DNA of 64,000 bases from CATQHS01 sp965203375 (GCA_965203375.1 OZ241886.1:744001-808000), one strand, 5' to 3'; shown: positions 10,302 to 19,886, counted from the stretch's first letter. The notes: generated by a model not told the origin, from the letters alone. Made by a program: numbers and translations.

Positions 10302-10766
10302 ATGCGGGTCTCGTTCTCGCTGAACGGCGAGCCGGTCGAAACAGAGGCCGAGCCGCGGGAGCTGCTGGTGGATGTGCTGCGGGACCGGCTCGGCCGCACC
10401 GGCACCCACGCCGGCTGCGAGCAGGGCTCCTGCGGGGCCTGCACGATCCTGGTCGACGGCCAGAGCGTGCGCTCCTGTCTGATGCTGTCGGCCCAGGTCG
10501 AGGGCCGCGACGTGGTGACCATCGAGGGGATCGGGTCGGCCGAGGGGCTGCATCCGCTGCAGCGGGCCATGTCGGAGCACGGCGGCCTCCAGTGCGGCTT
10601 CTGCACCCCGGGGGTGGTGCTCAGCGCCATCGAGCTGCTGGAGACCCACCCCGACCCGTCGCGGGACGAGATCGAGCGCTGGATGTCGGGGAGCATCTGC
10701 CGCTGCACCGGCTACTCCGCCATCGTCGACGCGGTCAGCGCCGCCGCCGGGGGCCGAGGCCGATGA
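10302..10766 (+). CDS. [2Fe-2S] small subunit of a molybdenum hydroxylase (CoxS-like)
   Basis: Electron-transfer subunit with two [2Fe-2S] clusters. The plant-ferredoxin-type cysteines are in GCEQGSCGACTILVDG with a further Cys in SCLML (about residues 40-65); the second cluster motifs are CGFCTPGV and ICRCTGY (about 105-145). 154 residues. Its stop overlaps the ATG of the large subunit (ATGA), so the complex is probably made stoichiometrically. Confidence 0.95.
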   Translation: MRVSFSLNGEPVETEAEPRELLVDVLRDRLGRTGTHAGCEQGSCGACTILVDGQSVRSCLMLSAQVEGRDVVTIEGIGSAEGLHPLQRAMSEHGGLQCGFCTPGVVLSAIELLETHPDPSRDEIERWMSGSICRCTGYSAIVDAVSAAAGGRGR

Positions 10767-13207
10767 CCGACACCGCCACCGCCCCCCGCACCGACGCCGC
10801 TCAGCCGGGCCCCGACCCCGCCTCCGGCGACGGCGCCGCCGGCGTCCGGCGCACCGAGGACACCCGGTTCCTCACCGGCCAGGGCAACTACCTGGGCGAC
10901 ATCCACCGGCCCGACCTGCGCCACGTCGCCATCCTGAGAAGCACCCAGCCCCACGCCCGCATCCGCTCCATCGACACCACCGGGGCCATGGTCCTGCCCG
11001 GCGTGCTGGCCGTGTTCACCGGCGAGGAGATGGCCGCCTCCAGCGGCCGGTTCCACCACCACCTGGCCGCCATCCCCACCCTGCGCCAGATCCAGTGGTC
11101 GGTCATGGCCGTCGACAAGGTGATCTTCGTGGGCGAGCCCATCGCCGCGGTGGTGGCCGAGAGCCGCTACATCGCCGAGGACGCCCTGGAGCTGATCTCC
11201 GTCGAATACGAGGACCTGCCGCCGGTGGTCGATCCCGAGGCCGCCCTGGCCCCCGGCTCCCCGCTGGTCTACGACGACTGGCCCGACAACATGTTCCTGT
11301 ACATGCCGGGCAGCCACGGCGACGTGGACGGCGCCTTCGCCTCCGCCGACGGGGTGCTGCGCCAGCGCTTCGTCCACCACCGGATCTCGGGCCTGCCGCT
11401 GGAGGGCCACGGGGCGCTGGGCGAGTTCGACCCGGCCCGGGGCCGCCTCACCCTCCACGCCTCCACCCAGTCGCCCCACATGCTGCGGACCACCATCTGC
11501 GAGGTCACCGGGCTGAGCGAGGCCCAGGTGAGGGTGATCGCCCCCGACATGGGCGGCGGCTTCGGGGTGAAGAACCACTTCATGCGCGAGGAGGCGCTGG
11601 TGGCGCTGATCGCCATGCGGGTCGGATACCCGGTGGTGTGGCAGCAGGACCGGTTCGAGCACCTCGCCGCCGGCATCCATTCCCGGGAGCAGATACACGA
11701 GGCCGAGGTGGCCTACCGGTCCGACGGCCGGGTGCTGGGCCTGCGGGTCCGCATCTTGGCCGACGTGGGATCGCCCGAGATCTACATGCTGGGGTGCGCG
11801 CCCTCGGTGGTCACCACCGGCGTGCTGCCCAACACCTACGACCTGCCCAACTACGCCTTCGAGCTGCAGTGCGCGGTCACCAACAAGTGCCCCATCGGGG
11901 GGTATAGGGGGTTCGGGCAGCCCCAGGCCATCTTCACCATCGAGCGGCTGATGGACATGCTGGCCGACCGGCTGGGCATGGACCCCGTGGAGGTGCGCCG
12001 GGTCAACCTCATCGCCGACGACGCCCTGCCCTACACGACGGTCACCGGCGCGGTGCTCGACACCGGCAGCTTCAGCGAGCAGCTCGACGAGCTGCTGGCG
12101 GCCGTCGACTACCCGGCGCTGAAGCAGCGGGTGGCGGCCGAGCGGGCCGAGGGCCGCCTGGTGGGGCTGGGCATCGCCCAGATGGTGGAGCCCACCGCGC
12201 CCAACCTGCACGCCCTGGCCGGCCAGTACGGCGGGTTCGAGATGTGCATGCTCACCGTGCAGCCCGACGGCCGGGTGAGCCTGCACGTCGGCACCAAGTC
12301 GCAGGGGCAGGGCCACGAGACGATCTACGCCGGGCTGGCCGCCGGGGTCTTCACCATCGACCCCGGCGACGTGGAGGTCCACGACGGCGACACCGGGGTG
12401 CTGCCCTACGGCATGGGCACCTGGGGGAGCCGGTCGGCGGTGATGGGCGGCGGGGCGGTGGTGAAGGCGGCCGAGCAGGTGCGCGACAAGATGGCCGCCA
12501 TCGCCGCGGCGATGCTGGGGGCCGAGCCCGGCGCGGTGGAGCTGGCCGACGGCATGTTCCGGGTGGGCGAGGCCGCGGTGCCGCTGGCCCAGATCGCCAG
12601 CGCCGCCTACCTGCACACCTTCCTGCTGCCGCCGGGCATGGACCCCGGCCTGTCGGTGGTGGTGGGATACGACCCCGGCAACACCTCGCCGTTCCCCGAC
12701 GAGCAGGGCAAGCTCAACGTGGCCGCCACCTACGCCACCGCCGCGGCCGCCGCGGTGGTGGAGGTCTCGCCCAACGACGGCACGGTGGCGGTGCGGGACC
12801 TCACCCTGGTGCATGACTGCGGCCGGGTGATCGACCAGTTCATCCTCGACGGCCAGATCCGGGGGGCCATCGCCCAGGCGGTGGGGGCCACCTTCTACGA
12901 GGAGCTGCGCTACGACGACGGCGGCCAGCCCCTGACCACGACGCTGCTCGACTACACGGTGCCCGGCTTCGGCGACGTGCCCGAGACCCGGATCATCCAC
13001 CGGGAGACGCCCTCGGCCATGATCGGCGGGTTCCGGGGCGCGGGCGAGGGGGCCATCATCGTGACCCCGGCCGCGCTGGCCGCCGCGGTGGGCGACGCCC
13101 TGCGGGACACCGGCGCGGCCGTTGCACAGTCCAACCTCGGCCCCCAGCACGTCCGCCGACTGCTGCGTGAGGCCGGCGTGGGCATAGACCCGCTGGCCGC
13201 CGGATAG
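10763..13207 (+). CDS. Molybdopterin-binding large subunit, xanthine dehydrogenase/CoxL-like
   Basis: Catalytic subunit of a molybdenum hydroxylase (814 aa). It has the molybdopterin landmarks GGGFGVKNHF and RGAGEGA, the latter with the catalytic Glu near the C-terminus. The loop that in form I CO dehydrogenase reads AYRCSFR here reads GGYRGFGQPQ. The S-selenyl cysteine for copper binding is therefore absent, and CO oxidation is not predicted; an aldehyde, purine or N-heterocycle substrate is more likely. It overlaps the small subunit by four bases. A periplasmic binding lipoprotein gene follows and may supply a related substrate, but that link is inference. Confidence 0.93.
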   Translation: MTDTATAPRTDAAQPGPDPASGDGAAGVRRTEDTRFLTGQGNYLGDIHRPDLRHVAILRSTQPHARIRSIDTTGAMVLPGVLAVFTGEEMAASSGRFHHHLAAIPTLRQIQWSVMAVDKVIFVGEPIAAVVAESRYIAEDALELISVEYEDLPPVVDPEAALAPGSPLVYDDWPDNMFLYMPGSHGDVDGAFASADGVLRQRFVHHRISGLPLEGHGALGEFDPARGRLTLHASTQSPHMLRTTICEVTGLSEAQVRVIAPDMGGGFGVKNHFMREEALVALIAMRVGYPVVWQQDRFEHLAAGIHSREQIHEAEVAYRSDGRVLGLRVRILADVGSPEIYMLGCAPSVVTTGVLPNTYDLPNYAFELQCAVTNKCPIGGYRGFGQPQAIFTIERLMDMLADRLGMDPVEVRRVNLIADDALPYTTVTGAVLDTGSFSEQLDELLAAVDYPALKQRVAAERAEGRLVGLGIAQMVEPTAPNLHALAGQYGGFEMCMLTVQPDGRVSLHVGTKSQGQGHETIYAGLAAGVFTIDPGDVEVHDGDTGVLPYGMGTWGSRSAVMGGGAVVKAAEQVRDKMAAIAAAMLGAEPGAVELADGMFRVGEAAVPLAQIASAAYLHTFLLPPGMDPGLSVVVGYDPGNTSPFPDEQGKLNVAATYATAAAAAVVEVSPNDGTVAVRDLTLVHDCGRVIDQFILDGQIRGAIAQAVGATFYEELRYDDGGQPLTTTLLDYTVPGFGDVPETRIIHRETPSAMIGGFRGAGEGAIIVTPAALAAAVGDALRDTGAAVAQSNLGPQHVRRLLREAGVGIDPLAAG

Positions 13208-13251
13208 CCATCATTCGGGTCTGCGCGGGAGGATCGGCTGGTGAGCACAAG

Positions 13252-14541
13252 TTGACATCACAACGCCGCAATTGGCCTCGACCCAAGTCCAAGCCGGCCC
13301 GGCTGTGCGCCCTGGCCGCGGCGGCAGCCTTGGCGGCGGGGGCTTGCGGGTCTGACGACTCGTCGGGCTTCGAGGCCGGGCCCCTGGGTGCGGTGGAGGT
13401 GGGGCCCGGCGAGGACATCCAGATCCGCTCCATGCTGACGGTTGTGGTGGAGGGGGCGTTCGGGCTCCCCGCTCAGCGGGCGGTGGAGCTGGCCGTGGAG
13501 GACTACGGACCCGTCGCTGGCCGGGCCGTGAGCTTGGAGTCTCTGGCCGACGGCTGCTCCGAGGAGGGCGGGCGGGCCGCGGCCCTGGCCGTGGTCGACG
13601 ATCCTCAGGTGGTCGGCGTCATCGGCACGTCCTGCTCCAACGCGGCCACCCAGGCCGGGCCGATCATCAGCGAGGCCGGGATGGTGATGCTGTCGCCGTC
13701 GAGCACGTCGCCGTTCCTCACCTCCGACCTGCGGGGCAACGCCGCGGCCAGCTACAGCCCCGGCTTCTACCGAACGGCCAACAACGACCTCTACGGGGCG
13801 CTGGTCTTGGCCCGGTTCGCCTACGGCGAGCTCGGCCTGCGCCAGATGGCGGTGATCCACGACGGCGGCCCGTACACCTCGGGCATGGCCGAGCTCTTCG
13901 CCGCCGACTTCGAGGATCTGGGCGGCGGGGCCACCACTTACGCCGTCTCCAAGGGCGACACCGACATGACCGGGGTCTTAAACGAGATCTCGGTCACCGA
14001 CGCCGAGGGCATCTTCTTCCCGCTGTTCATCACCGAGGCCACGCTCGTCATCCTCCAGGCCGCCCACATCGACGAACTGGCCGATGTGGTGATGATCAGC
14101 GGGTCGGCCATCCTCGAGCCCGAGCTGCTGGAGATCCCCGAGGCGGTGGGCATGTACTTCGAGAGCCCCGAGGTGAGCATGGGCGGTCACGTCAACGAGG
14201 CGACCGGCAAGTCCTTCGAGGACGTGGTTGCCGTCTACGAGGTCCGCTACGGCGAGTCGCCGGTGGCGGCCTACGGCCTGCCCCAGGCCTACGACGCCAC
14301 CACCATGCTGCTGCGGGCGGTCGAGGAGGTGGCGGTGGCCGACGGCGACACCGTGTACATCGACCGGGCCCGGCTGCGCGAGGCGCTGACCGCGGTGGAG
14401 GGCTTCACCGGCCTGATCGGGTCGATCTCCTGCGACGACTTCGGCGACTGCAGCCCCGGCCGCCCCAACGTGATCCAGCACACCACCCCCGGCGCCACCG
14501 ACCTCTCAGAACTCCCCATCGTCTACCGCTACGAATCCTGA
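13252..14541 (+). CDS. Branched-chain amino acid-type ABC transporter substrate-binding lipoprotein
   Basis: Extracytoplasmic ligand-binding protein of the LivJ/periplasmic-binding type 1 family. A signal peptide with lipobox-like LAAGACGS places the lipidated Cys at about residue 27. The mature domain shows the bilobed receptor pattern (VVGVIGTSCSNAATQAGPIISEAG; LRQMAVIHDGGPYTSGMAE). The proposed TTG at 13252 overlaps the stop of a four-codon GTG mini-ORF (TTGA). No permease or ATPase genes are adjacent. The ligand is unknown; proximity to the molybdenum hydroxylase operon suggests a possible shared substrate. Confidence 0.88.
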   Translation: MTSQRRNWPRPKSKPARLCALAAAAALAAGACGSDDSSGFEAGPLGAVEVGPGEDIQIRSMLTVVVEGAFGLPAQRAVELAVEDYGPVAGRAVSLESLADGCSEEGGRAAALAVVDDPQVVGVIGTSCSNAATQAGPIISEAGMVMLSPSSTSPFLTSDLRGNAAASYSPGFYRTANNDLYGALVLARFAYGELGLRQMAVIHDGGPYTSGMAELFAADFEDLGGGATTYAVSKGDTDMTGVLNEISVTDAEGIFFPLFITEATLVILQAAHIDELADVVMISGSAILEPELLEIPEAVGMYFESPEVSMGGHVNEATGKSFEDVVAVYEVRYGESPVAAYGLPQAYDATTMLLRAVEEVAVADGDTVYIDRARLREALTAVEGFTGLIGSISCDDFGDCSPGRPNVIQHTTPGATDLSELPIVYRYES

Positions 14542-14579
14542 CCACGGGCGGGGGGAGTGGTCCCGCTTCTGCCGTGGGC

Positions 14580-14792
14580 CTACATCAGTTCGCGAAACTC
14601 TTCTGGAGACAGCCCTACATCCCGTGCGATGGCGCCCATTGTGTAGGCGTTCACCGGATTGTGACGAGGAATGGTCACGGTTATTTCGCCGTTTGACATG
14701 ACAGCGTGCTTGCTCTGGCGAACGATGCGGTACCCGAGTCGCTCAAGGACGCGAACAGCTTGCGGGTAGCCAACCCCCGCAATACGAGGCAT
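14580..14792 (-). CDS. hicA: HicA-like mRNA interferase toxin
   Basis: Small toxin of the HicA/YcfA family, which cleaves mRNA through a double-stranded-RNA-binding-like fold. The 70-residue product shows the family pattern GYPQAVRVLERLGYRIVRQSKHAVM, with the presumed catalytic His in SKHAV, then ITVTIPRHNPVNAYTMGAI. The ATG overlaps the antitoxin stop by one base (TGATG). It is moderately AT-rich compared with neighbours, consistent with transfer. Confidence 0.88.
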   Translation of the reverse strand: MPRIAGVGYPQAVRVLERLGYRIVRQSKHAVMSNGEITVTIPRHNPVNAYTMGAIARDVGLSPEEFRELM

Positions 14793-14989
14793 CAAACCAC
14801 GACTTCAGCCTCGATGACCTTGAGTTGTGCGCGCTGCTGTTCTTCGACCGCCAACCAATCCAGGATTGCGTCCTTGATGTTCGCGAGCGCCTCGTCAAAA
14901 GTGGTTCCCTGAGAGTGGCACCCCCGAAGCGCGGGGCAGCTCACCGCGTACCCTTCGTTTGACTCGATCAACACGACGCGGTACTTCAT
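14792..14989 (-). CDS. hicB: HicB-like antitoxin
   Basis: Antitoxin of the HicB family with the partial RNase H-like fold: YRVVLIESNEGYAVSCPALRGC followed by SQGTTFDEALANIKDAI, and a short C-terminal tail. 65 residues, without an added DNA-binding domain. It is upstream of the toxin, with a one-base overlap. Confidence 0.88.
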   Translation of the reverse strand: MKYRVVLIESNEGYAVSCPALRGCHSQGTTFDEALANIKDAILDWLAVEEQQRAQLKVIEAEVVV

Positions 14990-15122
14990 CCGACTTCAGC
15001 TTAGCGGATCGAGCTGTCCCGCAGCCCAAGCCGGCTCGCTGCGGCTGGGTGCCGAGCGAGGCGGGTGGCGGCCGGCCGCCGGTCCGCTAGCCTGCGGCCG
15101 CGCCAGCCGAGCTGGCGGGTGA

Positions 15123-15209
15123 GTCGGAGTGGCGGAATAGGCAGACGCGCTAGCTTGAGGGGCTAGTGCCCGTTAGGGCGTGGGGGTTCAAGTCCCCCCT
15201 CCGACACCA
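15123..15209 (+). tRNA. tRNA-Leu (anticodon GAG)
   Basis: The acceptor stem GTCGGAG pairs with CTCCGAC. The anticodon stem CTAGC/GCTAG encloses the loop TTGAGGG, giving anticodon GAG. A long variable arm (TGCCC GTTA GGGCG) marks a class II tRNA, and the T arm is GGGGG TTCAAGT CCCCC. The 3' CCA is encoded. The tRNA stands at the left edge of the low-GC helicase-nuclease and TA region, a typical insertion site; no att repeat was found by eye. Confidence 0.95.
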
Positions 15210-15262
15210 TCGTCGAATGAGTCCACGGGGGCCGTGACCTCCGATCCGCTGAGGAGCCGCAC

Positions 15263-15457
15263 GTGAGGATCATCTACGACCGCGAGATGTGCCAGGGCCA
15301 CAACCGCTGCTACATGGGAGCGCCCGAACTGTTCGACGTAGACGACGAGGGCTGCGCCGTTCTGCTGGTGGAAGGCGAAGTACCGAGCGAGCTAGAAGAA
15401 AAGGCCCAGTTCGCCGCCGACAACTGCCCCGAGTACGCCATTGAACTCTCGGCGTAA
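15263..15457 (+). CDS. [3Fe-4S]-type ferredoxin
   Basis: 64-residue ferredoxin of the type that serves cytochrome P450s in actinobacteria. The cluster cysteines are in CQGHNRC (Cys-x5-Cys) near residue 10, and a C-terminal CPEYAIEL motif follows; the acidic core APELFDVDDEG is typical. GTG start with GAGGAGC-like ribosome site. It is high-GC, so it belongs to the host backbone rather than to the low-GC gene that follows. The P450 at 42186-43418 is a possible but distant partner. Confidence 0.9.
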   Translation: MRIIYDREMCQGHNRCYMGAPELFDVDDEGCAVLLVEGEVPSELEEKAQFAADNCPEYAIELSA

Positions 15458-15484
15458 CGGTGGCCGGAGCCTGCCCGCTGGCTT

Positions 15485-18400
15485 ATGAGCACTCGAGACC
15501 TTCCTTACCAGCACCTCTCTATCCGGGTCCCCTGGCACGACACCGGCTGGGATGGAAGAGTGTGCGCCGATCCCATTGGCAACGGTTCTTGCCTTCGGCT
15601 TAGGCAGGTTGCTGAGAGACGCGATGATGAGTCTGAGGTAGAACTTGCTGGCAAGTCTTGGGATCGGATCAAACCAGAGCAACTACCTCCGTGTGCAGAC
15701 GAGCGGGCCGGATTCATGTCTATCCATCCTCGAAGGATTACCAAAGAGCATCCGTATGCAGCATGGAATCAAGTTTACTCTAAGTTCGGTAAGGCTACTT
15801 ATGAGTTACCAGAGTATGCAGCAGATTGTATCCCATTTCGGTGGATGCTTCGCAAGGAGGCCGCCGCAATTGCCGAGCATTACGGTCTTCCGTATAGCGC
15901 TGAACTTGAAGATAAAGTTGACCAAGAAGCCGGGATTGAACCTATCTGGGTCCAACACGGGAAAAACCAGACTCTCCTACTTGATTCTTTCTTCTCAAGC
16001 GTCGTACCGGAGCGAAGCTTAGTCTTCTTCTACGCGAAAGAATCTCCGCTGGCGGATGATCCGCGTCGATTGTTGATTGGAGTGGGCCGAACTCGTCGGG
16101 TTGGCAATGTGGCACCTTACGAGCAGACCGCGGGCGGGTTCGGTTCGGTGGCCTGGCAGCGGGTTATAACCCACTCCATCCGCCCGTCAATGGAAGACGG
16201 ATTTCTTCTTCCGTATCATGAACTGCTGGATAAAGCAGCGGATGATGGCCGCGACCTTGCCGATCTTGCTGTATTCGTCCCTGACGAATACAGTCTTCAG
16301 TTCTCGTACGCTAGCGAACATGTCAGTCATGATGCTGCACTAGCAGTGCTTCTGTTGGTTGACAGAGCTATTAAGCGTTTCACGCCATTGGTGTCTGGTT
16401 CTTGGAGTGGAGCGAGATCTTGGTTGGATGAAAGGATCGCAGAAGTCTGGCAAGCCCGTGGACCTTGTCCAGGTCTTGGGTCTGCGCTCAAGGCATTCAA
16501 TATTGAGGAGGGCGCGCTTCTGGCATACGCAGCCCAATCCAGAGTCGGCGATAATGAAGATCCATGGCCGCTCATTGATCAGTGGCTTCGTGATCCGACT
16601 ATAGATCCAGAGGCGTCATCCCGTGTAGGGAAAACGATGTCAAGAGTATGGTCTGTGCTGCCAGAGGAACGGCGGGCATTGCTCCAACTACTGTCACGAT
16701 TTGACCTCAACTCTGAGCAGGCTACTCGTATTTACCAAGAAACGGAGCGAAAAAGGGCGAGCATATCGCTAAGCGATAATGACATTCTATCCAATCCCTA
16801 TCTTATTTATGAGGCCAATCGACTTGAAGCCGAACCGGTGGCCGTTTCAGTTATTGATCGGGGAGTCTTTCCAGCCGACCAGATCAGAGCAGCCCACCCT
16901 CTACCTGAGCCCTCCGCCGTTGAGGAAGCTGTTGATCCTAGACGCGTGAGGGCCTTGATAGTGGATGTCTTAGAAAACGCGGCGGTGGCCGGGCATAGTC
17001 TTCAATCTCAGAGCGATATCGTTCAAGAAATCCGGGACCGTCCTCATGATCCATCCTGTCCATTGAGTCCAGAAATAATGACTGTCTGCGAAAAAATTTT
17101 ATCATATGCTGTGGTCAAAGTGCAGATGGCAGATGGCGATCCTGCCTACCAACTTCAGCGACTGAACGAAGCTAGGAGTGAAATAAGTCGACAGGTGAAG
17201 CGTCGGTTAAAGGCTGTGCCTCACTCCGTGGACGCGGACTGGCGCGCTGTGATCGATGAGCAGCTTAGTGAGTTTGGTCCAGCGAGTGACAAAGAGGAAG
17301 AACTGGCCCGTCGAGAGAAGACTGCCGCGCTTGAAGTCTTGGCAACATCGCGATTTTCGGTGTTGATCGGTGCCGCTGGGACAGGGAAGACGACACTGCT
17401 CCGTGCCTTAACCAAACTACCCAGCGTGGCTGCCGGTGGTTTGCTTCTCTTAGCGCCCACCGGTAAGGCACGGGTTCGCATGCAAGAAGCTATAGGGCAC
17501 GAAGCACTGACACTTGCTCAGTTTCTCCTCCGACGTGACTGCTATAACTCTGATACTGGTCGATACCATCGATCAGATCGTGACCGTCTGAAGAGCGTTC
17601 GTACCGTAATCGTTGATGAGTGTTCAATGCTCACCGAAGAAATGTTGGATGCTCTTCTTGATAGCATTGCAAATGTTGATCGACTAGTGCTTGTCGGAGA
17701 TCCCCGTCAGCTTCCTCCCATAGGGGTAGGCCGTCCTTTCGTTGATATCATTGAATACCTCCGGCAAGAGAATAACTCTATTGGTTTCCCTAGAGTTGCC
17801 GCTTCATATGCAGAGTTAACGATTCCACGCCGACAGATCGCTAGTGGAACTGATGAACGTGCTGACCTTCTCTTAGCTGAGTGGTTCTCAGGTGATGAAC
17901 CTAGTCCCGCCTCTGATGAAGTGTGGGATGAGCTTAGTTCCTTAGAGAATCTAGAAACTATTTCCGTACGCCAGTGGGACAACTTCAGCCACCTACAGGA
18001 GTTGCTTCGCGAAGAGATCGCCTTGAAATCCGAGAAGATGGATAATTCTGCGGATGCTTTAGGATTTGAAGCATCTTACGGTGGTCAGGTTTCTGGCGAC
18101 TACGCATACTTTAATCATGAGTCAGCTTCTGAAGTAGAAGCTTGGCAAGTGCTTTCGCCAATTCGAGGTGAGGGTTCTGGTGTTAATGAACTAAATCGGA
18201 TGCTACAGCGTACCTATCGACGTTCAACACTTGATCTAGCGCGTAATCCAAAGTATAGTCGCAAGATCCCGAAACCGGGCGGCTTGCAAGAGATTATCTA
18301 TGGTGATAAGGTAATAAATGTCCGTAATAGAGTTCGCAGGAAATACTTTCCAGACCTTGAAAACTGCTTGGAGTACGTAGCCAATGGTGAGATCGGAGTT

Positions 18401-19195
18401 GTAACTGGCCCATTTTGGAGGAGGGGGAAGAGTAAGCCACCCTTCGGACTGATGAATGTAGCCTTTTCTACTCAACTCGGAACTGCATACACTTACTACA
18501 TGTCAGAGTTGGGGAATGATGACAATATATCTATCCTAGAACTCGCCTACGCTATTACAATCCACAAGTCTCAGGGTAGTGAGTTTAATAAGACCTTTGT
18601 CATTATACCGAAACCGTGCCGTCTTCTATCGAGAGAACTGCTATATACGGCACTTACTAGACAGCGAGAGCATGTTGTGATCCTGCACCAAGGCGACTTG
18701 TTTGATTTGCGAGAGCTGTCGAGTCCAACTTATTCAGAGACGGCAGCACGTCAAACTAATCTGTTCTCTAAACCCGAGCCGGTTGAGATCAATGGGCGGT
18801 ACCTAGAAAAAGACCTTATTCATCACACACGTAGTGGTTTGGCTGTCCGCTCCAAGTCGGAAGTTATTATTGCCGATCTTCTCTACTCCAAGAGCATTGA
18901 GTTTGAGTATGAACAACCATTGAAGTTTGACGATGGGACATGGAGACTTCCAGATTTCACTATCGAAGATGACACATCAGGCAGAATTTTCTACTGGGAG
19001 CATCTCGGTATGCTACAGCGGCCGTCTTATCTCCGCAAATGGGAGCAGAAGCTCGAGTGGTACCGAGATCACGGAGTACTGCGGCATGAGGAAGGCGGAG
19101 GACCAGCCGGTACCCTGATCGTAACTAAAGACGGGGACGACGGATCAATCTCTTCGGCCGACATGGAAGTGCTTGTCGATAAACTGCTCGAATGA
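15485..19195 (+). CDS. RecD-like superfamily 1 helicase fused to a PD-(D/E)XK-like nuclease
   Basis: Large 1236-residue protein. Residues about 1-600 have no motif I recognise. The helicase core has Walker A GAAGTGKTT (about 629-637), Walker B VIVDECSM (about 707-714), GDPRQLPP (about 738-745), motif V HKSQGSEF (about 1028-1035) and motif VI YTALTRQREH (about 1053-1062). The C-terminus carries a nuclease-like pattern: RSKSEVIIADLL (about 1122-1133), RLPDFTIED (about 1154-1162) and YWEHLGML (about 1170-1177), i.e. E, D and E-x-H as in PD-(D/E)XK helicase fusions. The gene is clearly richer in A+T than its neighbours and lies next to tRNA-Leu and many TA genes, suggesting acquisition and an anti-phage role. 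Function in DNA repair is the alternative. Confidence 0.85.
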   Translation: MSTRDLPYQHLSIRVPWHDTGWDGRVCADPIGNGSCLRLRQVAERRDDESEVELAGKSWDRIKPEQLPPCADERAGFMSIHPRRITKEHPYAAWNQVYSKFGKATYELPEYAADCIPFRWMLRKEAAAIAEHYGLPYSAELEDKVDQEAGIEPIWVQHGKNQTLLLDSFFSSVVPERSLVFFYAKESPLADDPRRLLIGVGRTRRVGNVAPYEQTAGGFGSVAWQRVITHSIRPSMEDGFLLPYHELLDKAADDGRDLADLAVFVPDEYSLQFSYASEHVSHDAALAVLLLVDRAIKRFTPLVSGSWSGARSWLDERIAEVWQARGPCPGLGSALKAFNIEEGALLAYAAQSRVGDNEDPWPLIDQWLRDPTIDPEASSRVGKTMSRVWSVLPEERRALLQLLSRFDLNSEQATRIYQETERKRASISLSDNDILSNPYLIYEANRLEAEPVAVSVIDRGVFPADQIRAAHPLPEPSAVEEAVDPRRVRALIVDVLENAAVAGHSLQSQSDIVQEIRDRPHDPSCPLSPEIMTVCEKILSYAVVKVQMADGDPAYQLQRLNEARSEISRQVKRRLKAVPHSVDADWRAVIDEQLSEFGPASDKEEELARREKTAALEVLATSRFSVLIGAAGTGKTTLLRALTKLPSVAAGGLLLLAPTGKARVRMQEAIGHEALTLAQFLLRRDCYNSDTGRYHRSDRDRLKSVRTVIVDECSMLTEEMLDALLDSIANVDRLVLVGDPRQLPPIGVGRPFVDIIEYLRQENNSIGFPRVAASYAELTIPRRQIASGTDERADLLLAEWFSGDEPSPASDEVWDELSSLENLETISVRQWDNFSHLQELLREEIALKSEKMDNSADALGFEASYGGQVSGDYAYFNHESASEVEAWQVLSPIRGEGSGVNELNRMLQRTYRRSTLDLARNPKYSRKIPKPGGLQEIIYGDKVINVRNRVRRKYFPDLENCLEYVANGEIGVVTGPFWRRGKSKPPFGLMNVAFSTQLGTAYTYYMSELGNDDNISILELAYAITIHKSQGSEFNKTFVIIPKPCRLLSRELLYTALTRQREHVVILHQGDLFDLRELSSPTYSETAARQTNLFSKPEPVEINGRYLEKDLIHHTRSGLAVRSKSEVIIADLLYSKSIEFEYEQPLKFDDGTWRLPDFTIEDDTSGRIFYWEHLGMLQRPSYLRKWEQKLEWYRDHGVLRHEEGGGPAGTLIVTKDGDDGSISSADMEVLVDKLLE

Positions 19196-19224
19196 GCACA
19201 CGTTCTGCCAGCCCTTTCGTCTAA

Positions 19225-19501
19225 TCATTGACCATGTGCTCTTTCAACGGCGTCCCTGTCGCATTCGGCCTCTTCACCGCGGATGCGGCGTGAAAGACCT
19301 TCTGCCTGAGCCCATGCCTCGGCCGAAGGTTCGCCGACCTCTTCAAGCAGTTCGGCTAGGTAGCGATCCGTCTTCTTCTAGTAGAGCCCGTCGGTGCATC
19401 TCGGCTCGGATGGCCTCTTGCAGCAGCTTGGAGGCGGACAACTGTCTCTCCTTCACCGTCTGATACAGATCATCGGGAAGATATACGTGAACCCTTGGCA
19501 T
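19225..19501 (-). pseudogene. Frameshifted ribbon-helix-helix antitoxin, paralogue of the VapB at 20270
   Basis: The start MPRVHVYLPDDLYQTVK and the following residues closely match the intact antitoxin at 20270-20521 (MPRMQVYLPDDLYQIVK). After LLEE one extra base near 19370 shifts the frame and gives an early stop (about 52 residues). Reading the next frame restores homology: TDRYLAELLEEVGEPSAEA then SRRIRGEE, against TDLYISEIIEADGEPSAES and RRIRGDE. It is a decayed duplicate with no toxin left beside it. Confidence 0.8.
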
Positions 19502-19580
19502 GGCATCTACATTATACGCAAACCACAGAATCTTCAAGGGCTTGTGCGAAGCTGTTGGCTGCGCCGGTCCGCTCAGGCGG

Positions 19581-19858
19581 TCACTCGGAGTCGAGAATCG
19601 ACGACTCGCTTAACAGCGCGGCGATCCTTGGCTTGGCCATCGCCGGTCTGTCAAGAATCTCATGGAGTTCGTCCCAAGCTTCGGAAGGCAGCACGAAGAC
19701 TTGGGGATCGGCAGGGTCGTTCATGGCGAGACTACGGCGCAACTGGCCACGTACTCGTTCAGCGACGTCTCGGTGGCGCTCGCCATTCGGCGCATGATCG
19801 TGTCCTGAGCTGGCGTAGCCCGCAGTGTCCAGTGCTCGGTCTTTGCCTTCACCGTCAT
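19581..19858 (-). pseudogene. Split DUF1778 (TacA-type) antitoxin remnant
   Basis: Two fragments in different frames make up one DUF1778 antitoxin. The first (ATG at 19858) reads TEHWTLRATPAQDTIMRRMA followed by TETSLNEYVA, then stops. The second (from 19724) reads PQVFVLPSEAWDELHEILDR then PRIAALLSE, the toxin-binding tail. A frame change near 19724-19730 separates them. No GNAT toxin follows, so it is an orphan relic. Its tail resembles the one fused to RidA at 21995-22585. Confidence 0.75.
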
Positions 19859-19886
19859 CTGCCCGGGTACGTAGTTCAACGACACG

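Noticed and set aside
10763..13207. Form I carbon monoxide dehydrogenase (coxL)
   Set aside because: The AYRCSFR active-site loop is replaced by GGYRGFGQ, so only the general molybdenum hydroxylase assignment is supported.
14542..14579. Possible terminator hairpin (CCACGG ... CCGTGG)
   Set aside because: The short arms, long loop and lack of a T-run make it too weak to report as a terminator.
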